In this document: positions 23,816-31,741 of the stretch, piece by piece | Position numbering within the stretch: position 1 is the first letter of the stretch | How the letters are laid out: every line of letters starts with the position of its first letter | Assembly: GCA_046704785.1 (NCBI GenBank) | Contig: JBJKRF010000161.1 | Location: forward strand, 1-42,359 | Source: JBJKRF01 sp046704785 | GTDB lineage: Bacteria > Chloroflexota > Anaerolineae > Anaerolineales > Villigracilaceae | Reading direction: 5' to 3' | DNA: 42,359 bases | The notes under the pieces: model-generated | The model's database searches: none | What the model saw: the letters and a program-made list of their open reading frames with translations, nothing else | Told to the model about the DNA's origin: nothing | Made by a program: the position numbers and the translations under genes

Positions 23816-24877
23816 TTACTGGATTGCCTTGAGTGAGGCCTTGAAACTTGCCAGGTTGGGGATTGGCGTCGGGTCGGTTCCGTTCGCCAGGGCCAGGTAA
23901 TAACTGACGTAATCGCCGAAATGCAGCGCCGTCCACAGGTTCTCCAGCGGCGTCTGCCCGCGGGCATCCACGTAATCGGTATTGACGCCCTCCACCATGA
24001 AAGCCTGCCGCGTCAGGTCCAGGCGCGCACGATTGCGCGGATGGTCGCTGGGGGCGCGTAGGAAAAGCGCCATCGAGCGCGACAGAATTTGCTCCGGATA
24101 GTCCAACCCTTGCAGGGTATTGTGATCGGCTTCGGGAATATATTCGAAGACGGCGATGGCTTTTGCCAGCTCGTTCATCTGCCCCTTCCAACGCCGGGCC
24201 ACCGGCGCCAGCACCCCGGCGCCCAGGACGACGATCAACCGGCCCATCAACTGGCCGGCCAGACGTTTGGCCGGGTTTTGTGCGACAGGCGACGCCGCGC
24301 TCAGGCTCCCCTGCTGCTGTTTCATCGCCTCGACGGCTTTCTCCACCGCCGGGCTTTGTTCCGCCACCAGGCCCAGGCGGCTGAAGGCGGCCAGCAAAAG
24401 TCCGAAGGAAAATCCAACTGCTGCGCGAGGCTGCCCCGCGTGAACGAATTTCCAGACCGGCGCACCGACCTTTGTCGCCTCGTCGGCCAGCACACCACCC
24501 GTGGAAACGGCCAGAATGCGGCAGCCGTTCTCCACGGCCAGCTTGAATCCGCTCAAGGTCTCCTCGGTGTTGCCCGAATGCGACGAAGCGATAAAGAGCG
24601 TTTGCGGCCCTTTGGCGAAAGCCGGCAGGTCGTAGTCGCGGTGCACGAAGACCGGCACGCCGCACAGCGGCTGCACGTAGGTTGCCAGCAAGTCGGCGCC
24701 GATGGCCGACCCGCCCATCCCGCTGATCACCACGCGCTGAAAACTCGTCCAGTTGGGCAGGGCGTGTTCGTGACCTAATTTCCAGGCAGCGGCCAGTTGA
24801 TCTGGCAGGCCGTCGATCTGTATGAGCATATTTTCAGGATCGTTCTGCTTGATGAACGAAAGATCGTCGAGATTCAT
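23816..24877 (-). CDS. Bifunctional phosphoglucose/phosphomannose isomerase
   Basis: A 353-residue two-SIS-domain isomerase that interconverts fructose-6-phosphate with glucose-6- or mannose-6-phosphate in the cytoplasm. The first SIS domain has VVISGMGGSAIGADLLATYV (about 47-66) and LFIASSHSGNTEETL (about 94-108), the second GRLIVVLGAGVLAPVARRWKGQMNELAKA. The pairing of E in MNELAK and H in EADHNTLQG matches the bifunctional PGI/PMI family. The ATG at 24877 is preferred over 24955 and 24913 because GGAAGTG lies 8 nt upstream and the protein then starts MNLDDLSFIKQ. It is co-transcribed with the downstream glycosyltransferase, suggesting supply of mannose or glucose for glycosylation. Confidence 0.9.
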   Translation of the reverse strand: MNLDDLSFIKQNDPENMLIQIDGLPDQLAAAWKLGHEHALPNWTSFQRVVISGMGGSAIGADLLATYVQPLCGVPVFVHRDYDLPAFAKGPQTLFIASSHSGNTEETLSGFKLAVENGCRILAVSTGGVLADEATKVGAPVWKFVHAGQPRAAVGFSFGLLLAAFSRLGLVAEQSPAVEKAVEAMKQQQGSLSAASPVAQNPAKRLAGQLMGRLIVVLGAGVLAPVARRWKGQMNELAKAIAVFEYIPEADHNTLQGLDYPEQILSRSMALFLRAPSDHPRNRARLDLTRQAFMVEGVNTDYVDARGQTPLENLWTALHFGDYVSYYLALANGTDPTPIPNLASFKASLKAIQ

Positions 24878-24944
24878 GGTTTCACTTCCAATCGATATTT
24901 TTTGGTGGCTCATCGCGTTCTTTGTAAGCCCGCGCGCAACCTCG

Positions 24945-24950
24945 ATTATA
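24945..24950 (-). promoter_or_regulatory. -10 box of the isomerase-glycosyltransferase operon
   Basis: TATAAT on the minus strand about 68 nt before the ATG at 24877. The -35 region at the standard spacing is weak. Confidence 0.45.
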
Positions 24951-25000
24951 CCCACCCCGCTCGCAATTTACGACCGCAGGCGCGATGCGCCGCCTTAAAA

Positions 25001-25028
25001 CAAAAACCACCTTCTGCGGTGGTTTTTG
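25001..25028 (-). terminator. Terminator of the solute-binding protein gene
   Basis: An 11-bp perfect stem CAAAAACCACC (25001-25011) / GGTGGTTTTTG (25018-25028), loop TTCTGC. On the minus strand it runs into TTTTTGTTTTAA, so it ends the transcript of the gene at 25072-26268. Confidence 0.85.
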
Positions 25029-25071
25029 GTGTTCAAAGCATCGATTGGGGTGAATGATGGAAGAGGCCCGG

Positions 25072-26268
25072 CTAATTTTTCATGACCATGTTCAGGCGCT
25101 GCGCCAGCGGGTCGAAGTGCCGGTGCAGGCAGGCATCCAGGTCTTGATGCGGATCGTCAAACAACTCTGCCCAAATTTTAGTGATTTCGGTAATCACTTT
25201 ATCCTCCACCGATCCCCACAGACGGATTGTCGGAAAGCTCCGCCCATTTTGCAGAGCATGTAAATAGGTGTTATCGAAAGGATCGTGTTGGGCCGATAAC
25301 ATGTGGACGGCGTCGCTGCGGGTGGGTAATTCGTGGTCATGCGGGCTGGCAGGAATGCGCGCCGGCTGAGAACAAAGGAATCGAATCAGGTCAAAGGCTT
25401 CCTGGCTGTGCCGTGTGTACTGCCAGATGACGAGGCTGGAGCCGCCCACAAACGACAAACCCGGCACCGGGGCGATACCCAGCCACTTGCCCCATTCCGG
25501 GTGCATTCGACGCCCGATAACTCCTTTCCAGGGTCCTCCGAGGTTGACAGCAGCATCTCCGTCGGCCCGGCCATTGAACAGGTCTCCAGAGGAGACAACC
25601 CGCAATGAGGCGGGTGAGATAAAAGGCTGCAGGCCGAAATAGCTTTTCCAGCCTTTCATGGCAGCCGGCTGGTTGAAAATTACCTGCTGGTTATCCGGGC
25701 TGATAAAATCTCCGCCCGCGCTCCAAATCCAATGAGCAGCCTCATGGATGATGACGGAATTATGCACCGTCGTCAGGGCCAGCGGATAAGCATATCCGCT
25801 CTCCCGCAATTTTTCAAGCGTCCCTACCAGAGCATCGTCGCTGGAAAATGCAGTGTTGATATTCTGGATGCCGGCCTTTTCGAAGGCGTCTTTCCAATAA
25901 TAAAACACCATAACATCACTGAGCCATGGCACGGCCCAGGGCGTTGGGTCGTTGGGAAGCAGGCCGCTTTTCCAGGTAGCATCGAAGAAAGCCTGTGGGC
26001 CTCCCAGAGCGCAGATTTCCTGTGGGGAGAAAGGATGCAAAGCTTGCATGGAAGCCAGGCTGCCGACCCAGGTTGTGCCGATGCTGGAAATATCCGGGCC
26101 GTGCCCGAAGATGCCAAATTTGGCAACTTCCGCCCAGCCTTGCGCCCATGTGATACCAACAAGATCGACGTGGACGTGAGATTGTTTCTCGAAGGCTTCC
26201 ATCAGCGGCTGCAAATTGTCGACGTCACCGCGATTGCCTTCCATGATTGAGAATTCGATTTCGGTCAT
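25072..26268 (-). CDS. Family-1 solute-binding protein lacking a signal peptide
   Basis: A 398-residue protein with the two-lobe fold of sugar ABC-transporter binding proteins: EFSIMEGNRGDVDNLQPLMEAFEKQSHVHVDLVGITW at the start, PDISSIGTTWVGSLASM, PWAVPWLSDVMVFYYWKDAFEKAGI, GDGDAAVNLGGPWKGV-like text near 240 and the SLVIWQYTRHSQEAFDLIRFL hinge. Unlike transporter partners it begins MTEIEFSI directly, with no signal peptide or lipobox, and no permease or ATPase genes flank it. A cytoplasmic sensor or scavenging role is more likely than transport, unless a signal peptide has been lost. The longer start at 26286 adds only MREGYA and does not change this. It has its own promoter and terminator. 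Confidence 0.8.
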   Translation of the reverse strand: MTEIEFSIMEGNRGDVDNLQPLMEAFEKQSHVHVDLVGITWAQGWAEVAKFGIFGHGPDISSIGTTWVGSLASMQALHPFSPQEICALGGPQAFFDATWKSGLLPNDPTPWAVPWLSDVMVFYYWKDAFEKAGIQNINTAFSSDDALVGTLEKLRESGYAYPLALTTVHNSVIIHEAAHWIWSAGGDFISPDNQQVIFNQPAAMKGWKSYFGLQPFISPASLRVVSSGDLFNGRADGDAAVNLGGPWKGVIGRRMHPEWGKWLGIAPVPGLSFVGGSSLVIWQYTRHSQEAFDLIRFLCSQPARIPASPHDHELPTRSDAVHMLSAQHDPFDNTYLHALQNGRSFPTIRLWGSVEDKVITEITKIWAELFDDPHQDLDACLHRHFDPLAQRLNMVMKN

Positions 26269-26373
26269 TGCATACCCTTCCCTCAAACGTGGACCGTCCC
26301 ATTTGCTTCTCGTTACCCTGTATTCAATTCACTCCTGATTTGTTGGGAAAAAGGATAGCCTTACACTATCATG

Positions 26374-26379
26374 ATTATA
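26374..26379 (-). promoter_or_regulatory. -10 box and possible operator of the solute-binding protein gene
   Basis: TATAAT on the minus strand. Just downstream, over the expected start of transcription, is the inverted repeat GATAG (26354-26358) / CTATC (26366-26370), placed where a repressor could bind. About 100 nt of leader follow. Confidence 0.4.
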
Positions 26380-26533
26380 CTGCCTGCTTTTTTGGGGCGG
26401 CTGATCTGAAACCGGTGCTTTCAAAACTGTAACTGTTTTGCGCCTTCGCCCTATTCCACGGGAAATCCTAAAGAACCGTTCTTTTTGTTCGATTGGGATC
26501 GTGGCATCAGATGCTTGTTCGAAGAAATGGGGT

Positions 26534-27361
26534 TTATTTTTGCTGGTTCAATAAACGGTAGACGTCTCGTTTTTTCCAACCGGATTGCTCGGCCAGGTCA
26601 GCTGCCAGTTCGTTGGTTTTCTTGCCATGGTTGTGCTCACGCTGGATGGCGGCGACCAGTTCTTCCCGTGTCCATTGGGGGGCAGCCTCGCTTTTCGACC
26701 TGCCTGCCACCACCAGCACGAATTCGCCGCGCGGTTCCTGGGCCGCAAAGTGCGCTCGTGCTTCGCCGAGAGTCCCGCGTACGACCTCTTCATGAATTTT
26801 GGTGAGTTCACGTGCGACGGCGATCTGACGCTCGCCAAGCACGGATTGCAGGTCGGCTAAGGCGGCCAGCAGACGGTGCGGCGTCTCGAGGAAGATCAAG
26901 GTGTAAGAAAGCGAGGCCACGCTTTCGAGCAGTTGCCGACGCTCCACCGACCTGCGCGGCAGGTAGCCGAGATATAGAAAAGAGTCACTCGGCAGGCCGG
27001 AAACGGCCAGGGCGGCCAGCGGCGCTGAGGGCCCCGGCACGGAACTCACCGGGTGGCCCGAGTCCAGCGCTGCTTTGACGAGTTCGTAACCGGGGTCGTT
27101 GATTGTCGGCGTGCCGGCGTCCGAAACCAGGGCGACATCCCCTTGTTCTAATTTGGCAAGGATGGAGTCGAGCTTGGCGAGTTTGTTATGTTCGAAGTAG
27201 CTGGTCAGCGGCGTATGGATATCAAAGCGCGCCAACAACTTCTTGGTCTGACGAGTGTCTTCGGCGGCAATCAGGGCCGCAGAACGCAGCACCCGCAGCG
27301 CTCGTAAACTTAAGTCTTCCAGGTTGCCAATCGGCGTAGCGACCAGATAGAGGGTGCCCAT
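26534..27361 (-). CDS. rsmI: 16S rRNA (cytidine1402-2'-O)-methyltransferase
   Basis: A 275-residue tetrapyrrole-methylase-fold enzyme that 2'-O-methylates C1402 of 16S rRNA using S-adenosylmethionine. The N-terminus GTLYLVATPIGNLEDLSLRAL is diagnostic, followed by AAEDTRQTKKLLARF, SYFEHNK, VALVSDAGTPTINDPGYELV (SAM site) and PGPSAPLAALAVSGLPSDSFLYLGYLPR. The C-terminal helical domain is also typical. The ATG is placed 6 nt after a TAAAAT -10 box, so the mRNA is probably leaderless. It is divergent from rpsB, with which its promoter region is shared. Confidence 0.94.
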   Translation of the reverse strand: MGTLYLVATPIGNLEDLSLRALRVLRSAALIAAEDTRQTKKLLARFDIHTPLTSYFEHNKLAKLDSILAKLEQGDVALVSDAGTPTINDPGYELVKAALDSGHPVSSVPGPSAPLAALAVSGLPSDSFLYLGYLPRRSVERRQLLESVASLSYTLIFLETPHRLLAALADLQSVLGERQIAVARELTKIHEEVVRGTLGEARAHFAAQEPRGEFVLVVAGRSKSEAAPQWTREELVAAIQREHNHGKKTNELAADLAEQSGWKKRDVYRLLNQQK

Positions 27362-27367
27362 GTCGAT

Positions 27368-27373
27368 ATTTTA
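27368..27373 (-). promoter_or_regulatory. -10 box of rsmI (leaderless)
   Basis: TAAAAT on the minus strand, 6 nt (ATCGAC) before the ATG at 27361, the same spacing as at 2431 and 17662. No ribosome site is present between box and start. Confidence 0.45.
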
Positions 27374-27394
27374 TCATTTGCCCTCCCGCAAATA

Positions 27395-27403
27395 TGGTAT
27401 ACT
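27395..27403 (+). promoter_or_regulatory. Extended -10 promoter of rpsB-tsf
   Basis: TGGTATACT is an extended -10 (TGn plus TATACT) with a weak -35. The predicted start is near 27410. It lies back to back with the rsmI promoter. Confidence 0.5.
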
Positions 27404-27409
27404 TGCTGC

Positions 27410-27579
27410 GCTCCTGCCCTCGGCGGGACATTATTTTGCCTGGGACGGGCAATAAGCGTCCCTGAGCGGATGATATCCGCTAAACTCTCACGTTCTCCGA
27501 CGTTTCGGGGCGTCCGGCGCTTTGGGGGCGGATTCGGAACGGTTGACGGGAGCGGAGGAAAAACGCAAAGGAGAATAGA
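27410..27579 (+). promoter_or_regulatory. Long structured leader of rpsB
   Basis: About 170 nt of non-coding leader with several hairpins readable by eye: GGGACG...CGTCCC around 27440-27464, GCGGAT-GAT-ATCCGC near 27467-27481, and GACG...CGTC near 27498-27512. It ends in an AAAGGAG ribosome site. Leaders before rpsB in other phyla bind S2 and repress the operon; the same is proposed here by analogy, without sequence match to those motifs. Confidence 0.4.
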
Positions 27580-28617
27580 ATGGCTGTTATCTCGATGAAG
27601 GCCCTGCTTGAGAGCGGCGTCCATTTTGGGCACCGTACCAATAAGTGGGACCCCCGCATGAGGCCCTATATTTTCACCGAACGCAACGGCATCCACATCA
27701 TTGACCTGCAGCAGACGGTGAAATCGCTTAGCAATGCTTATGCGGTGATTCGTGACGCTGTCGCTAACGGCGGCGTCGTTTTGTTTGTCGGTACCAAGCG
27801 CCAGGCGCAGGAAACCGTGCGTGAAGAGGCTGTTCGCGCCGGGATGCCTTATGTGACCGAGCGCTGGATGGGTGGAATGCTTACCAACTGGAACACCATG
27901 TACCAACGGATCCAGGAGATGGAGCGCCTCGAGCAGATGCGCGACAGCGGGGAGATCAACCGCCTGACCAAGAAGGAAGGGCTGTTGATCGAGCGCCAGA
28001 TCTTGCGCTTGCAGACCCGCCTGGAAGGTGTGCGCTCGATGAAGCGCTTGCCCGACCTGGCTTTCGTGGTGGATGTTGGCCGCGAGGAATCGGCTGTGCA
28101 CGAATGTAACCTGTTGGGAATTCCCGTGATAGCGCTGGTAGACACCAATTGCAACCCTCAACCTGTGGATTATGTGATCCCTTCCAATGACGATGCGATT
28201 CGGGCTATTAAATTATTGGTAGCTAAAGTAGCCGATGCCGTGCTCGAAGGCACGGCCATGCGTAAGGACGAAGAAGAAGAACAGCAACCTGTCGTTGCGC
28301 CTGCTGGCCCGTCCGTGCCAAAGAAAGAATCGCGTGTCGTGGAAGATGACGAGGACGTGGACGACGAAGTCCTGCTGGGGAAGGCGACTCTGGCGAAGTT
28401 AGCCAAACCGTCCGAAGAGGACGAAGAAGAAGATGAAGAAGATGAGAACGACGAAGTTGAGGTAGAAGAAACCGAGTCCACGGATACAGACGAAACGGGC
28501 ACTGCCGACGAGGCGGATGAGGCCGGTGAAGAGGAAGAGGCTCCAGCGGCTGAGGAATCGTCGGACGACGAAGCTGTCAAAGAAGAAAACGAAGCGCCCG
28601 AAACGGGTGAGGAATAG
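27580..28617 (+). CDS. rpsB: 30S ribosomal protein S2 with long acidic C-terminal tail
   Basis: A 345-residue S2, an assembly protein of the small-subunit body. Residues 1-225 are canonical (MKALLESGVHFGHRTNKWDPRMRPYIFTERNGIHIIDLQQT, RWMGGMLTNW, DVGREESAVHECNLLGIPVIALVDTNCNP, VDYVIPSNDDAIRAIKLL). The remaining 110 or so residues are dominated by Glu and Asp with few hydrophobics, an extension far beyond the usual 230-260 residue length. AAAGGAG stands 8 nt before the ATG. tsf follows after 11 nt, the universal rpsB-tsf pairing. The tail is probably disordered. Similar but shorter tails occur in some Chloroflexota and Actinobacteria; its function is unknown. Confidence 0.96.
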   Translation: MAVISMKALLESGVHFGHRTNKWDPRMRPYIFTERNGIHIIDLQQTVKSLSNAYAVIRDAVANGGVVLFVGTKRQAQETVREEAVRAGMPYVTERWMGGMLTNWNTMYQRIQEMERLEQMRDSGEINRLTKKEGLLIERQILRLQTRLEGVRSMKRLPDLAFVVDVGREESAVHECNLLGIPVIALVDTNCNPQPVDYVIPSNDDAIRAIKLLVAKVADAVLEGTAMRKDEEEEQQPVVAPAGPSVPKKESRVVEDDEDVDDEVLLGKATLAKLAKPSEEDEEEDEEDENDEVEVEETESTDTDETGTADEADEAGEEEEAPAAEESSDDEAVKEENEAPETGEE

Positions 28618-28628
28618 TTGAGGTTGGC

Positions 28629-29240
28629 ATGGAAATTACTGCTGAAATGATCAAAGAATTACGCGCTGCGACAAACGCTGGTGTCCTTGATTGTCGTAAA
28701 GCGCTGGTGGAGTCCGACGGCGATTTCCAGAAGGCGACTGAGTGGTTGCGTGAAAAAGGGGTGGCGACTGCTGCCAAACGCGCCGACCGTGAAGCCTCGC
28801 AGGGTGCTGTCGAACTGTATTCGCACGGCAACGGACGTGTAGGCGTCATGGTCGAAGTCAACTGTGAAACGGATTTCGTCGCCCGTTCCGATGCTTTTCG
28901 GAACTTTGCGCACGAGGTTGCTTTGCAGATTGCTGCCTCCGCGCCGCGCTACGTCTCTGATGCCGACATTCCCGAAGATGTGCTTACACACGAAACGGAA
29001 AAGGCCAAAAAACTTGCCTTGGAAGAAGGCAAGCCCGAAGCTGTTGTTGCGAAAATTGTCGAAGGCCGCTTGAACAAGTTCAAGGATGAAACCTGTCTAT
29101 TACGACAGACATATATCCGTGACGACGAGCTCAATGTGGAGAAATTACTTCACCAGACGGTTGTCAGCACCGGCGAGAACATCATTATCCGCCGCTTTGC
29201 CCGATGGGAATTGGGCGAAGAATCAGGGAACGAAGAGTAA
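28629..29240 (+). CDS. tsf: Translation elongation factor Ts
   Basis: A 203-residue EF-Ts that catalyses GDP release from EF-Tu. The N-terminal module ITAEMIKELRAATNAGVLDCRKALVESDGDFQKATEWLREKG and the core VNCETDFVARSDAFRNFAHEVALQIAA are conserved. The protein is of the short, single-core type seen in Thermus rather than the 280-residue E. coli type, ending CLLRQTYIRDDELNVEKLLHQTV. A weak ribosome site (GAGG upstream of TTGGC) precedes the ATG. It is directly downstream of rpsB, and a terminator-like hairpin follows its stop. Confidence 0.95.
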   Translation: MEITAEMIKELRAATNAGVLDCRKALVESDGDFQKATEWLREKGVATAAKRADREASQGAVELYSHGNGRVGVMVEVNCETDFVARSDAFRNFAHEVALQIAASAPRYVSDADIPEDVLTHETEKAKKLALEEGKPEAVVAKIVEGRLNKFKDETCLLRQTYIRDDELNVEKLLHQTVVSTGENIIIRRFARWELGEESGNEE

Positions 29241-29246
29241 AGTGAT

Positions 29247-29271
29247 AAGCCAACCGACAGGTTGGCTTTTT
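29247..29271 (+). terminator. Terminator or attenuator between tsf and pyrH
   Basis: AAGCCAACC (29247-29255) / GGTTGGCTT (29260-29268), loop GACA, followed by TTT. The stem is solid but the T-run is short, so partial read-through into pyrH is likely. Confidence 0.75.
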
Positions 29272-29362
29272 CATAGTTTTGTGAGCACGGCGGCGGCACA
29301 AGATGCGCTCCCTTTCCTGGAAAGATCCACGAAGGGCCCTTTCACAACAAAAAGGAGACGAT

Positions 29363-30079
29363 ATGCCGGATCTCAAATACAAACGTATCTTGCTCAAGCT
29401 TAGCGGCGAGGCAATGGGTGGAGAAAATAGTTTTGGGATCAACGTTGCCAGCGTGGATGCAGTTGCCAAACGTATTAAGGAAGTTTCTAAGATGGGCGTG
29501 CAGGTGGCGGTCGTTATCGGCGCGGGGAACTTATGGCGTGGAAAACAAGGCCTCGACCGCGGTATGGATCGCGCCACAGCAGATTACATGGGGATGTTGG
29601 GAACCGTGATGAATGCGCTGGCCTTGATGGATGCGCTCGAGCGGATGGATGTTTTTACCCGCGTAATGTCTGCCATCGAAATGCGTGCTATTGCCGAGCC
29701 CTATATTCGCCGGCGCGCTATCCGCCATCTGGAGAAAGGCCGGGTTGTGATTTTCAGCGCCGGGACGGGAAATCCCTTTTTCTCGACAGATACAGCAGCT
29801 GCCCTGCGCGCCACCGAGATCGATGCCGACGTGGTGATCAAAGCCACCAAGGTGGATGGCGTGTACGATGCGGATCCCCAGAAGAACCCGCAGGCAGTCA
29901 AATTCGATGAATTGAGTTACATTGAGGTGCTCAACCGTCGCCTCGAAGTGATGGATAGTACCGCAATCACCCATTGCATGGAGCACCATATTCCGATCCT
30001 GGTGCTCAATCTCTGGAATCCGCAGGCGCTTATTCAAGCCCTCAACGGTGAAAAGGTCGGAACGCTGGTTCACTCGTAA
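29363..30079 (+). CDS. pyrH: UMP kinase
   Basis: A 238-residue hexameric amino-acid-kinase-fold enzyme that phosphorylates UMP to UDP. The motifs are YKRILLKLSGEAMGGE at the start, AVVIGAGNLWRGKQGLDRGMDRATADYMGMLGTVMNALAL, VIFSAGTGNPFFSTDTAAALRA and VIKATKVDGVYDADP. The ATG at 29363 is preferred over 29303 because AAGGAGACG lies just upstream and the family begins at this point. It sits in the widespread order tsf-pyrH-frr-uppS-cdsA. It has both a terminator ahead and a hairpin behind, so it may be transcribed partly on its own. Confidence 0.95.
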   Translation: MPDLKYKRILLKLSGEAMGGENSFGINVASVDAVAKRIKEVSKMGVQVAVVIGAGNLWRGKQGLDRGMDRATADYMGMLGTVMNALALMDALERMDVFTRVMSAIEMRAIAEPYIRRRAIRHLEKGRVVIFSAGTGNPFFSTDTAAALRATEIDADVVIKATKVDGVYDADPQKNPQAVKFDELSYIEVLNRRLEVMDSTAITHCMEHHIPILVLNLWNPQALIQALNGEKVGTLVHS

Positions 30080-30421
30080 CACAAGAGCGCCCGGCAAGAA
30101 CACCTTTTGGATTCCGGTATGAATTGAGAGTCTTTAACGGCTTTTGCAAGTGGGGGGCTGGCATAACTTGTACGCAGTGAGTAGCATGTGCGGCGCAAAG
30201 CGCCGCACATATTTCATACCCTGCTGCCTGAACCGTTTCGGTAGCGTTTTTTAGAATTTTAGGGTATCCTTAGCCATATTGATCTTAAAGAAAGGTTTTT
30301 GGAAATTTCCGTGGACAGGGAGAGACATGGAAGCGTTTTTTGGGCTTTGCCTGGAAAATGCTCCTACAGATACCTGTGACCATGGGAATGGCCGAAGGCC
30401 TTTAAAACTCAGGAGGTTGCA
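30080..30421. other. Intergenic region between pyrH and frr
   Basis: 342 bp with no credible gene. It contains the perfect hairpin at 30186-30210, an A+T-rich patch (30240-30310) that could hold a promoter for frr, and a small GGCC-GAA-GGCC hairpin just before the AGGAGG ribosome site at about 30410. Confidence 0.6.
30186..30210 (+). terminator. Hairpin downstream of pyrH, possible terminator
   Basis: ATGTGCGGCGC (30186-30196) / GCGCCGCACAT (30200-30210) with an AAA loop: a perfect 11-bp GC-rich stem. Only ATTTCAT follows, so termination would be weak; it may instead protect the pyrH 3' end. Confidence 0.5.
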
Positions 30422-30979
30422 GTGATTAAAGATCTTCTCAAAGATGCCGAGTCCCGAATGCAAGGGGCTATTCATGTTCTTTCCGAGGACCTTGCAGCCA
30501 TCCGCACAGGGCGTGCCAACCCTGGCCTGGTGGAAAAACTCTCAGTCCAATATTATGACACCCCTACGCCACTTCAACAACTGGCTTCGATCAGTGTGCC
30601 CGAACCGCGCGCTTTGTTGATTAAGCCGTTCGATGGTTCTGCACTCAAAGATATCGAACGGGCCATCCTGGCCTCAGACTTGGGGCTGACTCCCAATAAT
30701 GATGGCAAACAGATCCGACTCAATCTTCCGGTCCTGACCGAGGAACGCCGTCGTGACCTCGTCAAACACGTTCACGCGCGCCTGGAAGAAACCCGGATTG
30801 CCTTACGCAACGTTCGCCGTGATGCGATGAAGGATATGAAAGATTTTGAGAGTGAAAAGCTGATTTCAGAAGACGACTTAAAACGAGGGGAGGACGAACT
30901 TCAAAAACTCACCGATCGTTTTGTTGCGGAAGTGGATAAAATTGGTCAACATAAAGAACAGGAGATCATGGAAGTCTGA
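30422..30979 (+). CDS. frr: Ribosome recycling factor
   Basis: A 185-residue two-domain RRF that, with EF-G, splits post-termination ribosomes. The N-terminus IKDLLKDAESRMQGAIHVLSEDLAAIRTGRANPGLVEKLSVQYYDTPTPLQQLASISVPEPRALLIKPFD and the LVKHVHARLEETRIALRNVRRDAMKDMK segment are classical. It begins with GTG at 30422, supported by AGGAGG 5 nt upstream. Its stop codon lies inside a short hairpin (GAAGTCT-GAA-AGACTTC, 30971-30987). uppS begins 15 nt later. Confidence 0.96.
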   Translation: MIKDLLKDAESRMQGAIHVLSEDLAAIRTGRANPGLVEKLSVQYYDTPTPLQQLASISVPEPRALLIKPFDGSALKDIERAILASDLGLTPNNDGKQIRLNLPVLTEERRRDLVKHVHARLEETRIALRNVRRDAMKDMKDFESEKLISEDDLKRGEDELQKLTDRFVAEVDKIGQHKEQEIMEV

Positions 30980-30994
30980 AAGACTTCACTTCCC

Positions 30995-31741
30995 ATGATG
31001 AATTCAAATCAAAACCCCTTTACTGAAAGAATACCGGCGCATGTCGCTATTATTATGGATGGAAATGGGCGCTGGGCGATTAAACGGGGCCTGCCGCGAC
31101 TGGCGGGTCACCGCGCCGGAACCGACAACCTGCGCCGTATTATTCATGCTTGCGTGGAGTTCGGTGTCCAGTATCTGACCATCTATGCCTTCTCCACCGA
31201 AAATTGGGGACGTCCGCCTGAAGAGGTCAATGGCCTGATGCGGATACTCGAAGACGTGATTGACCGTGAACTAAAGGAACTGAGCGACCAGGGAGTCCAG
31301 ATTCGACACCTGGGTCGCCTCGACCAGCTTGCTCCGCGTCTTCAACAAAAAGTGCTCGATGCCGTAGACCGAACCCGTCATAATTCGCGCCTGATTCTCA
31401 ATGTGGCTTTCAACTATGGCGGACGCGATGAAATCGTACATGCCATCCAGCAAATGATTGTCGATGGCGTCAAGGAAGATGAAGTGACTCCCTCGCTGGT
31501 CAGTCGTTATTTGTATACTGCTGGAGTTCCCGACCCAGATTTGATTATTCGTACCTCCGGCGAATTGCGTATCAGCAACTTCTTGATCTGGCAGGCGGCG
31601 TATTCAGAATGGTACGTCACGCCGACCTACTGGCCTGATTTTGGAAAAGAAGAATTTCGCAAGGCGATCATGGAATTCTCGCAACGTGATCGTCGTTACG
31701 GCAAAGTTGCTACCCCGGAGTACGAAGGGACGCATGCTTAG
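30995..31741 (+). CDS. uppS: Isoprenyl transferase (undecaprenyl diphosphate synthase)
   Basis: A 248-residue cis-prenyltransferase that makes the undecaprenyl carrier for cell wall and glycan synthesis at the cytoplasmic membrane face. HVAIIMDGNGRWA holds the catalytic Asp (D22). RLAGHRAGTDNLRRII, TIYAFSTENWGRP, LNVAFNYGGRDEIVHAIQ and the C-terminal DPDLIIRTSGELRISNFLIWQAAYSEWYVTPTYWPDF complete the pattern. Two ATGs are adjacent at the start. The stop lies inside the cdsA start region (8-nt overlap). Confidence 0.95.
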   Translation: MMNSNQNPFTERIPAHVAIIMDGNGRWAIKRGLPRLAGHRAGTDNLRRIIHACVEFGVQYLTIYAFSTENWGRPPEEVNGLMRILEDVIDRELKELSDQGVQIRHLGRLDQLAPRLQQKVLDAVDRTRHNSRLILNVAFNYGGRDEIVHAIQQMIVDGVKEDEVTPSLVSRYLYTAGVPDPDLIIRTSGELRISNFLIWQAAYSEWYVTPTYWPDFGKEEFRKAIMEFSQRDRRYGKVATPEYEGTHA

